From NCBI RefSeq assembly GCF_021379005.1, contig NZ_CP075171.1, forward strand, positions 62,001 to 126,000: DNA of 64,000 nucleotides. The letters are read 5' to 3'. The position numbers were made by a program, and so were the translations under genes. Below the pieces are notes generated by a model, which did not search any database, had not been told where the DNA came from, and saw only the letters and a list, made by a program, of their open reading frames with translations. Shown here piece after piece: positions 46,240-58,470 of the stretch. Positions within the stretch are counted from its first letter, which is position 1. Each line of letters starts with the position of its first letter. The DNA is from Leptodesmis sichuanensis A121. Lineage in GTDB: Bacteria; Cyanobacteriota; Cyanobacteriia; Leptolyngbyales; Leptolyngbyaceae.

Positions 46240-47253
46240 ATGAGAGTTGCTGTTTTTAGTACCCGACCCTACGATCGCCAATTTTTAGAGGCGGCGAATG
46301 CGGCTCATGGTCACGAACTGATCTACCATGAAGCGCGATTGCAAGCAGACTCAGCGCCGATCGCCAATGGATGTCAGGCTGTTTGTGTATTTGTCAATGA
46401 TGATGTCGATCGACCCGTTTTAGAGATTCTGGCAGCCAGCGGAGTGCGCCTTGTGGCTCTACGGTCTACCGGATTCAATAATGTGGACTTGCAGGCGGCA
46501 GCAGACCTGAAAATCAAAGTGGTGCGCGTGACGGATTATTCCCCCTATTCCGTGGCAGAACACGCTGTTGGATTGATCCTGATGCTGAATCGCAAGCTAT
46601 ACAAAGCGTATAACCGGGTGCGAGAAGATAACTTTTCCTTACAGGGATTGATGGGATTTGACATTCATGGCAAGACCGTTGGCGTAGTCGGTACCGGTAA
46701 AATCGGTCAGTGTTTTGCCCAAATTATGCAAGGATTTGGCAGCCAACTGCTAGGGTACGACGTGCGGCAGAATCCCACCTGCCTGGAGATGGGGATGCGG
46801 TATGTCGAGTTACCAGAGCTATTTGCGGCTGCCGATATCATTTCCCTGCATTGTCCGCTTTTACCCTCCACCCATTATTTGATTAACGCTGAATCTATCA
46901 GTCAGATGAAACCGGGAGTCATGCTGATCAACACCAGTCGGGGTGCTCTGGTGGATACCAGTGCAGTGATTGACGGGATTAAGGCAGGCACGATCGGCTA
47001 TTTTGGAGCGGATGTGTATGAGGAAGAGGAAAGTCTGTTCTTTGAGGATCTGTCGGATACGGTGATTCAGGACGATATGTTTCAACTGTTGCAGTCCTTT
47101 CCCAATGTCGTGATTACGGCGCATCAGGGATTTTTCACCCGCGAGGCATTTACCACTATTGCCGAAACCACCCTGGAAAATATCACCGAATTTGAGCAGG
47201 GACTACCCTTAAGTCATGAAGTGCAACCGCCTAAAAAGGTTGCGTCATCCTAA
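46240..47253 (+). CDS. ddh: D-lactate dehydrogenase-type 2-hydroxyacid dehydrogenase
   Basis: 337 residues. It reduces pyruvate to D-lactate with NADH, or acts on a related 2-hydroxyacid. Catalytic residues of the D-2-hydroxyacid family are present: R in LVALRSTGFNNVD, E in the PELFAAADIISLHCPL/ADVYEEE part, and H in TAHQGFFTREAF. NAD-binding motif GVVGTGKIGQCFAQI. First gene of a six-gene plus-strand sugar cluster, so a fermentative NADH sink is a plausible role. Start ATG 46240. Confidence 0.9.
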   Translation: MRVAVFSTRPYDRQFLEAANAAHGHELIYHEARLQADSAPIANGCQAVCVFVNDDVDRPVLEILAASGVRLVALRSTGFNNVDLQAAADLKIKVVRVTDYSPYSVAEHAVGLILMLNRKLYKAYNRVREDNFSLQGLMGFDIHGKTVGVVGTGKIGQCFAQIMQGFGSQLLGYDVRQNPTCLEMGMRYVELPELFAAADIISLHCPLLPSTHYLINAESISQMKPGVMLINTSRGALVDTSAVIDGIKAGTIGYFGADVYEEEESLFFEDLSDTVIQDDMFQLLQSFPNVVITAHQGFFTREAFTTIAETTLENITEFEQGLPLSHEVQPPKKVASS

Positions 47254-47330
47254 GATGGCTGAGAATGGATTGTTGCAAGGGCGAGCAGCCATTCGCCCGT
47301 ACAGAGGCAGAGCTGAGTGGAAGGTGAGTT

Positions 47331-48383
47331 ATGACAATTTTATTAGCAGGTGATATTGGCGGCACGAAAACCATTCTGCGGCTCGTACAGGCCGAATCGT
47401 CGATCGCCTCTACCCTACCGACCTTAACTACACTCCACGAATGCACCTATCCCAGTCAGGACTTTCCCCATCTGGTGCCAATGGTGCACTGCTTCATGCA
47501 GGATGCAACCACAGTTCTAGGAGAGGCTCCCCATCCAGAGCGGGCGTGTTTTGGTATCGCTGGCCCTGTAATTGAGGACGTTTCCAGGTTGACGAATTTG
47601 GGGTGGCAGTTAGAGGCCGAGGATTTACAGCGGGAGTTAAAGATTCCGCAAGTCCAGCTCATCAACGACTTCGCGGCAGTTGGGTATGGAGTGATGGCTC
47701 TGTCTCGCGAGGAACTGCACACCCTACAGGCTGGAGAACCCGATCCCCAGGGTGCGATCGCTATCCTGGGAGCGGGAACAGGTTTAGGGCAGGGATATGT
47801 GATTCCTCATCAGGGAGGCTTTCGAGTGTTTGCCACAGAAGGTGGTCACGTTGACTTTGCACCCCGATCGGAACTGGAATATCAACTCTTACGCTATTTG
47901 AAGGAGCGCCTGGGTTTAACCCGGGTTTCGGTGGAACGAGTGGTTTCGGGCATGGGGATTGTGGGGATCTACCAGTTTCTGCGCGATCGGGGGGTGAAAG
48001 AGTCGCCTGAAGTGTCGCAAATTTACAAAGTCTGGCAATCCGAGATGGGCAAGGAACAGAAAACAGTGGATCTGGCCGCCGTCATTTCTCAACATGCCGC
48101 CGAACAGACGGATTATCTCTGTATGGAGACAATGGAGGTGTTTATTAGTGCCTACGGAGCAGAGGCCGGGAACATGGCTCTGAAATTTTTGCCCTACGGT
48201 GGCCTTTTCATTGCAGGCGGGATTGCCGCTAAGAACTTAGCCCTGATGCAGCGGGGACTGTTTATGGATGCATTTCGGGCCAAAGGACGAGTCAGTGCAG
48301 CCATTGCAGCCGTTCCCGTACATATCGTGCTGAATCCCCGTGTGGGTCTTTTGGGGTCGGCGTTGTGTGCGGCGCAGATGTAG
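47331..48383 (+). CDS. glk: Glucokinase
   Basis: 350 residues. It phosphorylates glucose at C6. N-terminal ATP-binding phosphate-1 loop LLAGDIGGTKTILRL, sugar-binding LINDFAAVGYG, and the ILGAGTGLGQGYV and GGLFIAGGIAAKNLALM nucleotide motifs define the bacterial glucokinase (Glk/COG0837) family. AAGGTGAG ribosome-binding site. 77 bases after the dehydrogenase gene. In cyanobacteria glucokinase supports use of external or glycogen-derived glucose. Confidence 0.94.
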   Translation: MTILLAGDIGGTKTILRLVQAESSIASTLPTLTTLHECTYPSQDFPHLVPMVHCFMQDATTVLGEAPHPERACFGIAGPVIEDVSRLTNLGWQLEAEDLQRELKIPQVQLINDFAAVGYGVMALSREELHTLQAGEPDPQGAIAILGAGTGLGQGYVIPHQGGFRVFATEGGHVDFAPRSELEYQLLRYLKERLGLTRVSVERVVSGMGIVGIYQFLRDRGVKESPEVSQIYKVWQSEMGKEQKTVDLAAVISQHAAEQTDYLCMETMEVFISAYGAEAGNMALKFLPYGGLFIAGGIAAKNLALMQRGLFMDAFRAKGRVSAAIAAVPVHIVLNPRVGLLGSALCAAQM

Positions 48384-48540
48384 GAATTGGGGATTGGGGT
48401 AGCTGGACTGGGGTTAACTCATCATTCAAAACTTAAAACTCAAAACTTCCTCCGCGGTCAGGTGAAATTATTGTGTGGTTTCAGTACTCTAGGCCAAGAA
48501 CCTTGTACGGTAAGAACGGTTGCGACCACGGATAATGGTT
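48384..48540. repeat. Repeat-bearing spacer between glk and pgi
   Basis: Contains CAAAACTTAAAACTCAAAACTT, the same heptamer family as 43050-43147, and GGATTGGGG-type G-rich units. Confidence 0.6.
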
Positions 48541-50127
48541 ATGGATTCACAAGCACTCTGGAAACGATACGAAGATTGGCTCTACTACCACGAGGGATTG
48601 GGGTTGTATCTGGATGTGAGCCGGATGAGGTTTGAAGATTCGCTGGTTGACCGCTTAAAGCCGAAATTTGAGAACGCCTTCAGAGCCATGAAGGAACTGG
48701 AAGCTGGGGCGACCGCGAATCCCGATGAGGGTCGCATGGTGGGCCACTACTGGTTACGAGATCCAGATCTGGCTCCAGCCCAGGCCAAGCAGGAAATCAT
48801 TGATAGCCTGCAGCAGATCGAAACCTTTGTCCGGCAGGTGCATAGCGGCGCGATCGCTCCTCCCGGTGCCCCTAAATTTACCGATATTCTGTCGATTGGC
48901 ATCGGTGGTTCCGCCTTGGGGCCGGAATTTGTGGCGGAAGCACTGGCTCCCATTCATCCGCCCATGGAGATTCACTTTATTGACAATACGGATCCGGCGG
49001 GCATCGATCGCATTTTGGCGCAGTTGGGCGATCGCCTGAAAAGTACCTTAGTCATTGTCATCAGCAAATCCGGCGGTACGCCTGAAACTCGCAACGGTAT
49101 GCTGGAAGTGAAACACGCCTACGAACAGCAGGGATTGGACTTTGCCAGACACGCAGTGGCCATCACCATGAAGGGCAGCAAAATGGATCAGGTGAGTCAG
49201 TCTGAAGGCTGGCTGGACGTATTTCCGATGTTTGATTGGGTCGGCGGTCGTACTTCAGAACTGTCTGCCGTGGGACTGTTAGCTGCCGCACTGCAGGGAA
49301 TTGATATTCGTGCGATGCTGGAGGGGGCAAAAGCAATGGATCAGGCAACCCGCGTTCCTGATCTAAGGCACAATCCGGCAGCACTCCTGGCTCTTGCCTG
49401 GTACTATGCCGGAAATGGCAAGGGCGAAAAAGATATGGTGATCCTGCCGTATAAGGACAGTTTGCTGCTGTTTAGCCGTTACCTGCAACAACTGGTAATG
49501 GAGTCTTTAGGCAAGGAAACTGACCTGGATGGCAAGGTCGTCAACCAGGGGATCGCAGTCTACGGCAACAAAGGCTCCACTGACCAGCACGCTTACGTTC
49601 AACAACTGCGGGAAGGCGTACCCAACTTCTTCGTCACCTTTATTGAGGTGTTGCAGGATCGGGAAGGCCCATCGATCGCTGTGGAACCGGGCGTTACCTC
49701 TGGGGATTATCTGTCGGGTCTATTGCAGGGCACGCGGCAGGCGCTTTACGAAAATCACCGGGACTCGATCACAATTACGATTCCCAAAGTCAGTCCCCGT
49801 GCGGTGGGTGCGCTAATTGCCCTCTATGAACGGGCCGTTGGGCTGTACGCCTCGCTGATTAATATCAATGCCTATCATCAACCGGGAGTTGAAGCCGGGA
49901 AGAAGGCCGCCGCTTCCGTACTGGAATTACAAAATCGAGTGGTAGACACCTTAGAAAAAGCGGGTCAATCCATGAGTCTGAGTGACCTGGCAGCCAAGGT
50001 GGGAGCCACGCAGCACATCGAAATTATGTATAAAATTCTGCGGCACTTGGAGGCCAATGATCGGGGCATTGTGCTGCAGGGCGATCGTAGCAAACCTTCC
50101 AGTCTGACTGTATCCCTAACTGCTTAA
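48541..50127 (+). CDS. pgi: Glucose-6-phosphate isomerase
   Basis: 528 residues from ATG 48541 ([21 protein letters not shown]), the usual cyanobacterial start; a TTG at 48520 would add seven residues. Interconverts glucose-6-phosphate and fructose-6-phosphate. The SIS-type sugar-phosphate motifs are present: [48 protein letters not shown] and the catalytic-glutamate/lysine region further on. C-terminal extension ends [16 protein letters not shown]. Sits between glk and pgm. Confidence 0.97.
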   Translation: MDSQALWKRYEDWLYYHEGLGLYLDVSRMRFEDSLVDRLKPKFENAFRAMKELEAGATANPDEGRMVGHYWLRDPDLAPAQAKQEIIDSLQQIETFVRQVHSGAIAPPGAPKFTDILSIGIGGSALGPEFVAEALAPIHPPMEIHFIDNTDPAGIDRILAQLGDRLKSTLVIVISKSGGTPETRNGMLEVKHAYEQQGLDFARHAVAITMKGSKMDQVSQSEGWLDVFPMFDWVGGRTSELSAVGLLAAALQGIDIRAMLEGAKAMDQATRVPDLRHNPAALLALAWYYAGNGKGEKDMVILPYKDSLLLFSRYLQQLVMESLGKETDLDGKVVNQGIAVYGNKGSTDQHAYVQQLREGVPNFFVTFIEVLQDREGPSIAVEPGVTSGDYLSGLLQGTRQALYENHRDSITITIPKVSPRAVGALIALYERAVGLYASLININAYHQPGVEAGKKAAASVLELQNRVVDTLEKAGQSMSLSDLAAKVGATQHIEIMYKILRHLEANDRGIVLQGDRSKPSSLTVSLTA

Positions 50128-50135
50128 ACTAATAA

Positions 50136-52942
<2,807 letters not shown>

Positions 52943-52950
52943 TAGAGAAA

Positions 52951-52986
52951 GTCATTGGTCATTCATCCTTTGTCATTCGTCATTAG
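52951..52986. repeat. TCATTGG-type heptamers between gap1 and tal
   Basis: GTCATTGGTCATTCATCC followed by TTGTCATTCGTCATTAG: four GTCATT-type units at roughly 7-10-base spacing. Related to the repeats at 40256-40308. Confidence 0.65.
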
Positions 52987-53087
52987 TTCTTTAACGCTAG
53001 TTCGGCAGACCTCTCCCTCCCAACCGCCCTCTCGGAACGGAACTGATTCTGTCCTTCTGACCCACATCTTCTGGAGAACCCTTCAAT

Positions 53088-54263
53088 ATGGCCAAAACCT
53101 TACTTGAGCAACTGCGTGAGATGACGATTATTGTGGCCGATACGGGTGACATTCAATCGATCGAAAAGTTCAAACCAAGAGATACGACCACCAACCCCTC
53201 TCTGATTACTGCAGCCGCTCAAATGCCGGAGTATCAAGAGATTGTGGATGATACCCTGTTGCAAGCCAAGCAAGATGCCGGATCAGGAGCGAGTACTCAG
53301 GACATACTGACCCTGGCCTTCGATCGCCTTGCCATCTCCTTTGGCAAAAAAATTCTGGCGATTGTGCCCCAACGGGTGTCTACCGAAGTGGATGCGCGGC
53401 TGTCTTATGACACAGAAGGGACGATCGCTAAAGCCCGCTACCTGATTTCGGAATATGAAAAAGCTGGCATTGATCGGGAACGGATTCTGATCAAAATTGC
53501 CTCCACCTGGGAAGGAATTAAAGCCGCTGAAGTGCTGGAGAAAGAAGGAATTCACTGTAATCTGACGTTGTTGTTTGGCATCCATCAAGCGATCGCCTGT
53601 GCGGAAGCCGGAGTCACTCTGATTTCTCCCTTTGTGGGGCGGATTCTCGACTGGTATGTGAAAGAAACTGGCAAGGAGTATTCCAGTGCCGAAGATCCCG
53701 GTGTGCAGTCTGTAACCAGCATCTACAACTACTACAAAAAATTTGGTTACAAAACAGAAGTGATGGGAGCTAGCTTCCGCAACATTGGCGAAATTACTGA
53801 GTTGGCCGGATGCGACCTGCTCACCATCTCTCCCAAACTGCTGGCCGAACTGGACTCGACAGAAGGGGACCTGCCGCGCAAACTGGATCCTGCCAAAGCC
53901 GCTTCCATGAATATCGACAAAATCCCAATGGATAAGGCCACGTTTGATCAGATGCACGCCGAAAATCGGATGGCATCCGAAAAGCTGGATGAAGGCATCA
54001 AAGGCTTCACCAAAGCGCTGGAAACTCTGGAACAACTGCTGGCCGCCCGACTGACCCGGTTGGAAGCAGGCCAAGATCTGAACCATGCAACGGCAGATAT
54101 CTTCCATGCCTACGATCTGGATGGGGATGGCTTTATCACCCGTGAAGAATGGCTGGGTTCGGATGCGGTGTTTGATGCCCTGGATCATGACCACGATGGC
54201 AAGCTTTCCCCTCAGGATATTGGCACAGGTCTGGGGGCTGTCTTGCAACTGGCCCAGGTCTAG
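53088..54263 (+). CDS. tal: Transaldolase with C-terminal EF-hand pair
   Basis: 391 residues. Transaldolase (TalB type) exchanges a three-carbon unit between sugar phosphates in the pentose phosphate pathway. Family strings: [28 protein letters not shown], and the Schiff-base lysine in [11 protein letters not shown] (~residue 140); the substrate region reads [10 protein letters not shown]-like [17 protein letters not shown]. Residues 342-355 ([14 protein letters not shown]) fit a complete EF-hand loop and 365-378 ([14 protein letters not shown]) a second one ending in D instead of E. EF-hand tails on transaldolase are known in cyanobacteria; the effect of calcium is unproven. Last gene of the sugar cluster. 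Confidence 0.95.
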   Translation: MAKTLLEQLREMTIIVADTGDIQSIEKFKPRDTTTNPSLITAAAQMPEYQEIVDDTLLQAKQDAGSGASTQDILTLAFDRLAISFGKKILAIVPQRVSTEVDARLSYDTEGTIAKARYLISEYEKAGIDRERILIKIASTWEGIKAAEVLEKEGIHCNLTLLFGIHQAIACAEAGVTLISPFVGRILDWYVKETGKEYSSAEDPGVQSVTSIYNYYKKFGYKTEVMGASFRNIGEITELAGCDLLTISPKLLAELDSTEGDLPRKLDPAKAASMNIDKIPMDKATFDQMHAENRMASEKLDEGIKGFTKALETLEQLLAARLTRLEAGQDLNHATADIFHAYDLDGDGFITREEWLGSDAVFDALDHDHDGKLSPQDIGTGLGAVLQLAQV

Positions 54264-54305
54264 CTCAATCGGGATGTGGTAGAGATGCGATCTATCGTGT
54301 CTCTA

Positions 54306-54385
54306 CTAAAATTTCCCCGCAGCATCATACTGCTCTCGGATGTAACCCGCTAGATTGCAACCATCATCCAAACTAACCTTTTTCA
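54306..54385 (-). other. Possible C-terminal remnant of an unknown gene, next to IS66
   Basis: On the minus strand the 80 bases left of IS66 read LKKVSLDDGCNLAGYIREQ followed by YDAAGKF and a stop at 54306-54308. The composition looks protein-like, but upstream, across the IS, the frame meets a stop within a few codons, so at most a short tail of a lost gene is present. No family recognised. Confidence 0.3.
54378..54385. repeat. Left target-site duplication of IS66 element
   Basis: CTTTTTCA, repeated exactly at 55952-55959. Eight-base duplications are the norm for IS66. Confidence 0.88.
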
Positions 54386-55951
54386 GTAACTACTCAGGCT
54401 GAGGCAAGGGTGATTGAGGGTTACCAGCAAACAGGTTGAACAGAGCATCCAAGACATTCAGCCCCTGCTTGCGCAAGGTCGCCAGGTAACCCCGGATGCG
54501 ACAAAACTGTCTAGCCCCATCCTCAGAACGAAAACTACCCGAAATTTTCTGCTTCAGTTTCATCATGCGCAGATCCCGTTCGGCCTGATTGTTGTCAAAC
54601 GGGAGACGGAAATCCTGCATAAAACTGAGCACCGACCCTTGATGCTGCTGGAGACGCTCCAGCAGGTTGCGTGGGGGAGAGCGTTTGGGTCGTCCGCGTT
54701 TCCTGGCTCTGGTCTTAACAGGCGCAGGGAGCGGATTTGCCGCAAATCCCTCCTTCAAGATGGCTTGATAACGAGCCTCAAAGGCAACCCAATCTGCCGA
54801 GGGTAAGGCGCTTTTACCCTCAGCCTTGAGGGTCTCAACCCAGTGGTAAATAGTCACCAACAGTAGGCTCATCTGAAAGGCCCACGCTTGACCATAGTGC
54901 TCTAGGATGAACTGCAACTCTCTGAGGTGATGGGCATTACATAGGACATGCTCACACTCATAACCCTGGTAGCTTTTCCAGCCATCATGGACAGCATGGC
55001 CCCTAAACTCCGGCAAAATCCCCATCTCATTCATCGCCGCCTGACCCCGTTTAGGATGCACAAAGTAGTAGGTCAACCCATCGGTTGCCGCCACATGCAG
55101 CCACCACAGACACTGATTGACCCGCAGCCCGGTTTCATCGAAGTGAACCACATCCGAGTCCTGGATGGCTCGCTGAATCGCTGACTCGATGGAGGTGAGG
55201 TCCTCAAAACACTGCTCTCGACTGGTGTAGAGAGTGCCTTCTGAGACCATCACCCCTACCAGATCTCTGAGGGTCTCACAGACTCGATTTGAGGGCAATA
55301 ATTGCCCTTCCATCAGATACACCATCATTCCCTTGATGCGGGGACCGTACTGAACCACTGTGGCGGCCTCGGGTGGAAAACTCCCCTGGTTCACCTGGCC
55401 ACAATGGGGGCAACTTTTCACTTCGACTTGATGCTCGCTTACCTTTAGCTCTATCGGCGGCAGGTCAAACACTTGACGCGCTAAAACCTCTTCCGCGGCT
55501 ACTGTTGCTAATGAGCTGCCACACCCACGACACACTTCGACTCGGTGCCGCTCTACGACATCCGGTTCTCTCCGCCATTCGAGGGTTTGTCCCTGATGAC
55601 CGGCTTGACCCCCGGATGACTTTTCACTTTTACGACGTAAGCTGTTGGTGCGTTTGCCAAACCCATCACTTGAGGGTGGTTTACTACTGTTGCGACTATC
55701 TTTGCTTAAACGCCCTTGCAGTTCTTTGACTTCGGCTTCCAGGCTGTTGAGGCGCTCCAGTAACTGGGTGACTAAACTCACGACGGCCACTTCTCCCTGG
55801 GCGTAGATAGACCGGATCTCGGCTTCACTCAGTTGCAGGAAACGCTTTGATTGGCTCATGCTAGGCCTCTGTGACCTGTGTCTGGATTACAATAGCTGAC
55901 TTCCATGACAATTCTCAAAAAGTAGTGATTTTTTTAAGCCTGAGTAGTTAC
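54386..55951 (-). mobile_element. IS66-family insertion sequence, complete, 1566 bp
   Basis: Left terminus GTAACTACTCAGGCT (54386-54400) is the exact complement of AGCCTGAGTAGTTAC at the right end (55937-55951). Eight-base direct repeats flank it. It carries only the large TnpC-like transposase and lacks the tnpA/tnpB accessory genes, as in the shorter IS66 subgroup of cyanobacteria. Confidence 0.92.
54390..55859 (-). CDS. IS66-family transposase
   Basis: 489 residues. Order of motifs fits IS66 TnpC: an N-terminal leucine-zipper region (LLERLNSLEAEVKELQGRLS), SKDSRNSSKPPSSDGF, a CxxC-type zinc-finger-like pair (CRGCGSSL, CPHCGQVNQG), VVHFDETGLRVN (DDE first Asp), VHDGWKSYQGY (second Asp) and RLPFDNNQAERDLRMMKLKQKISGSFRS (catalytic Glu and IS66_C). 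Intact, so the element may be active. Confidence 0.95.
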   Translation of the reverse strand: MSQSKRFLQLSEAEIRSIYAQGEVAVVSLVTQLLERLNSLEAEVKELQGRLSKDSRNSSKPPSSDGFGKRTNSLRRKSEKSSGGQAGHQGQTLEWRREPDVVERHRVEVCRGCGSSLATVAAEEVLARQVFDLPPIELKVSEHQVEVKSCPHCGQVNQGSFPPEAATVVQYGPRIKGMMVYLMEGQLLPSNRVCETLRDLVGVMVSEGTLYTSREQCFEDLTSIESAIQRAIQDSDVVHFDETGLRVNQCLWWLHVAATDGLTYYFVHPKRGQAAMNEMGILPEFRGHAVHDGWKSYQGYECEHVLCNAHHLRELQFILEHYGQAWAFQMSLLLVTIYHWVETLKAEGKSALPSADWVAFEARYQAILKEGFAANPLPAPVKTRARKRGRPKRSPPRNLLERLQQHQGSVLSFMQDFRLPFDNNQAERDLRMMKLKQKISGSFRSEDGARQFCRIRGYLATLRKQGLNVLDALFNLFAGNPQSPLPQPE

Positions 55952-55959
55952 CTTTTTCA
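55952..55959. repeat. Right target-site duplication of IS66 element
   Basis: CTTTTTCA, identical to 54378-54385. Confidence 0.88.
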
Positions 55960-55980
55960 GAAAAACATATGCCTAGCTAA

Positions 55981-56865
55981 ATAGAAGACATTATTGAAGA
56001 TCCGCTTGTAACCCCCGATATGCGTGATCCTAAAACTCCGCCCAGCGTGAAGGTTCAATCTAAACCGCGTAAGCCTTATACCGATTGGGATCCGACTCAC
56101 TTCAAAGTCGAGCTGGATCGGGTCGTTGAGCAAGTCCGCCAAGTCCGAGCGCGTCATGTCATCATGACAACTGTTCCCCATGTAACGATTGCTCCAGTCG
56201 CCCGGGGTGTGGCTAATAAGGTAAGACCGGGTTCAAGATATTTTCCCTTCTACACAAGACCTTGGATTAGTGACAACGATTTCAATGATAAAGACGATCC
56301 TAAGATTACTGAGCAACAAGCACGAGCCATTGACAGTGCAATTGATCAGTACAACTATGATATTGCTAAGGCTGTAGAAGCATCTCGGCAGGATGGATTA
56401 GATTGGTATCTTTTTGATGTCGCTGGATTATTGGATCGCTTAGCGGCGCGGCGTTACTTCGATGATTCACAGGCAAGACCGGATTGGTGGACACCGTATG
56501 AACTACCCGCAGCACTCCAAGCTTTATCGCCAGTGCCGGATGCACGATTCTTCAAATCAGATCTCTCAGGGCGGACAAATGGCGGATTGTTTTCTTTAGA
56601 TGGAGTGCATCCAACAACAATCGGCTATGCTATTCTGGCGCAAGAGTTCGTTAACATCATGCAGCAGTATGCAGGTATCAAGTTTTTCTATGGAGATGGT
56701 AAAACTGAACGAACTCAGCCAGTCAGAGTAGATTTTCGTAATTGGATTGCCAAAGATACGCTGGTTTCCGACCCCCCGAAATCGCTTACAGGAGATCTGG
56801 AGACCATCGGTTGGATTGATGAGAAATTAGATGTCTTTAAGCGATTGCTACACATTGGAAACTGA
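55981..56865 (+). pseudogene. 5'-truncated SGNH/GDSL-type hydrolase-like gene
   Basis: From ATG 56020 the frame gives 281 residues, and it is open back to a stop at 55978-55980, so translation from upstream is excluded. The piece resembles the C-terminal two-thirds of a cyanobacterial SGNH hydrolase. It contains HVIMTTVPHVTIAPVARGVA and SRYFPFYTRPWISDNDF, and ends in the catalytic-block-V-like SLDGVHPTTIGYAILA (D-x-x-H). Block I, with the nucleophile serine (GDS-type), is missing. The exact IS66 target duplication shows IS66 inserted cleanly, so the truncation is separate from it. Confidence 0.68.
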
Positions 56866-57058
56866 TTGGTTGGTGACGAACTAGAATGCACGGGCAATCA
56901 CCCTGTTATCCCCAAGCCTGATGCAGCCAATTCTCTCAATCCGCGATCGCTGGCGGAACCCAGGATGAAATTGCGCTTGAACGTTCATGCCCTATTTGGG
57001 AAATTAACAGGGGCGATCGCTCCCTTTGCTCATAGTCACCCCGGTCATCCAGGGATCG

Positions 57059-57649
57059 CTATTTCATCCCCGCGTTTAGCACTTGCTCCGCCATTAGATT
57101 AAGGCCAGCAAAGTTGGGTGAGACAATCTGTTGCGTTCCGGTAAACAGAGATTCATGATACTGGTCGCCTGCCAGCGTTAGCACCAACACCACCGCTGCG
57201 ATCGGATCAATAATCCAATATTCGGGAATTTGCCGAGCTGCATATTCCGCTCGCTTTTCGTTATAGTCACGGTCTCTCGCTTTGGGGTCAGTATCACTGC
57301 TCGAAACCACTTCCACCACTAGCATGGGTGCAGGCATTTCCGGCATTAGCAGACGGCTACCAGAGAGAATCGCAGCAGCGGATGCCTCCGTATGCACAAT
57401 CAGGTCAGGCTGCCGTGCTGTGGCTTTCGTAGAACTAACGGCGATTTGGTGCCCGATCGCTAACCGATAGTAAGGTATCCCCGTACCCAGAAACACCGCA
57501 AACAGAAAACTGACAATGGTACTGTTAATCGGATATTCGGCACCCATTGCAACTAATACCCCATCCACCAGTTCATAGCGGGTATCAGTGCCATCGTCAT
57601 AGGTCAAATATTCCTCCAGCGTTAATCGTTTTGGGGTGGCGATCGTCAT
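57059..57649 (-). CDS. Uma2-family (DUF820) putative endonuclease
   Basis: 196 residues, the standard Uma2 length. LTLEEYLTYDDGTDTRYELVDGVLVAM is the N-terminal signature with the E (YELVDG), followed by ARQPDLIVH, MPAPMLVVEVVSSSD and DYNEKRAEYAARQIPEYWIID. D(86), E-V and K-x-x-E-Y are the putative PD-(D/E)XK active-site residues. Function unproven. Second member of the family here after 15739-16500. Monocistronic, 54 bases from the next minus-strand gene. Confidence 0.9.
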   Translation of the reverse strand: MTIATPKRLTLEEYLTYDDGTDTRYELVDGVLVAMGAEYPINSTIVSFLFAVFLGTGIPYYRLAIGHQIAVSSTKATARQPDLIVHTEASAAAILSGSRLLMPEMPAPMLVVEVVSSSDTDPKARDRDYNEKRAEYAARQIPEYWIIDPIAAVVLVLTLAGDQYHESLFTGTQQIVSPNFAGLNLMAEQVLNAGMK

Positions 57650-57703
57650 GGGTGATCCGTCTCCTTATCCGGTTAACTTCATTCTAAATTTCAGAGAATT
57701 CCA

Positions 57704-58321
57704 CTACTTGAGCAGACTTTGTTCACACGTATGAAAAATAAAGTGCAGTGCTCCCAAAATTGCGGGTAAATCATTCAAGCTATAGAGCAGTGTTTCGTAG
57801 ATTTGTCCCGCTGTAGTGAGCTTGTAAAACTGCCACCCATCTCCGTTTGTCACAATCCCAAATACATCAATGTCATGCCCTAATTGGCGGTTTTGCCATT
57901 GACAAGCTTGCATTTCCACCAGGCATTGGGCTAGTCCCTGCTCAAAGTTATCTTTTTTCGCTTCGATAATGCAAACTAAAGGCGCTTCTAAATAAGCTTT
58001 GTTTTCAGCAACTAAGTAATCCACATTACCTGTCAGAGTGTCACTTTCCAGAGCAGCACCTTTCCAGATTTTGAGACGCTCAAATTCCAGGATCGCTTCT
58101 TCGCAAATAGCATCAATCAGCAACTTCTTAGATTCCTCATAGCTCCGCAGGTCAAAGACTCGTTGCAGCCGACTGAGGCGTTCCTGAAAAAAAGCACTGG
58201 GGACGATCGCTTCCGCCCGAATACTCCAGGGCTGAAGTTGCGTCACACCCAGTTGCTTGAAGGCTTTGGGCAGAGTGAAGCTGGAGAATTTTTGTTTCTT
58301 GAGGGGGTGAGCCGTTGGCAT
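57704..58321 (-). CDS. PD-(D/E)XK-like putative nuclease/hypothetical protein
   Basis: 205 residues. The middle shows NVDYLVAENKAYLEAPLVCIIEAKKDNFEQGLAQCLVEM, which fits a D...E-A-K metal-dependent nuclease core: D in VDYL, E and K in IIEAKKD. The remainder (AIVPSAFFQERLSRLQRVF, IDVFGIVTNGDGWQFYKL) is found in conserved cyanobacterial proteins of unknown role; VTNGDGWQFYKL resembles type I restriction R-subunit N-terminal (HSDR_N-like) proteins. No partner methylase is adjacent; the solitary methyltransferase is 17 kb away. Confidence 0.7.
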   Translation of the reverse strand: MPTAHPLKKQKFSSFTLPKAFKQLGVTQLQPWSIRAEAIVPSAFFQERLSRLQRVFDLRSYEESKKLLIDAICEEAILEFERLKIWKGAALESDTLTGNVDYLVAENKAYLEAPLVCIIEAKKDNFEQGLAQCLVEMQACQWQNRQLGHDIDVFGIVTNGDGWQFYKLTTAGQIYETLLYSLNDLPAILGALHFIFHTCEQSLLK

Positions 58322-58470
58322 CGGCCTGCTGGGGTAGGGGTAATTGCCCTATGATACTGAATCCATGAATGCTTTTGTCCTCGTTAAGGATGAGGAAAGC
58401 TGAAGCCATAGAATGGATACGCAAGACCATCGATCCCCTTCTACGGCTTCTTTGTCAGTTTGTCAAAGAT

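Noticed and set aside
53283-54248. 321-codon minus-strand frame opposite transaldolase
   Set aside because: Antisense shadow of a strongly conserved gene; no independent motif.
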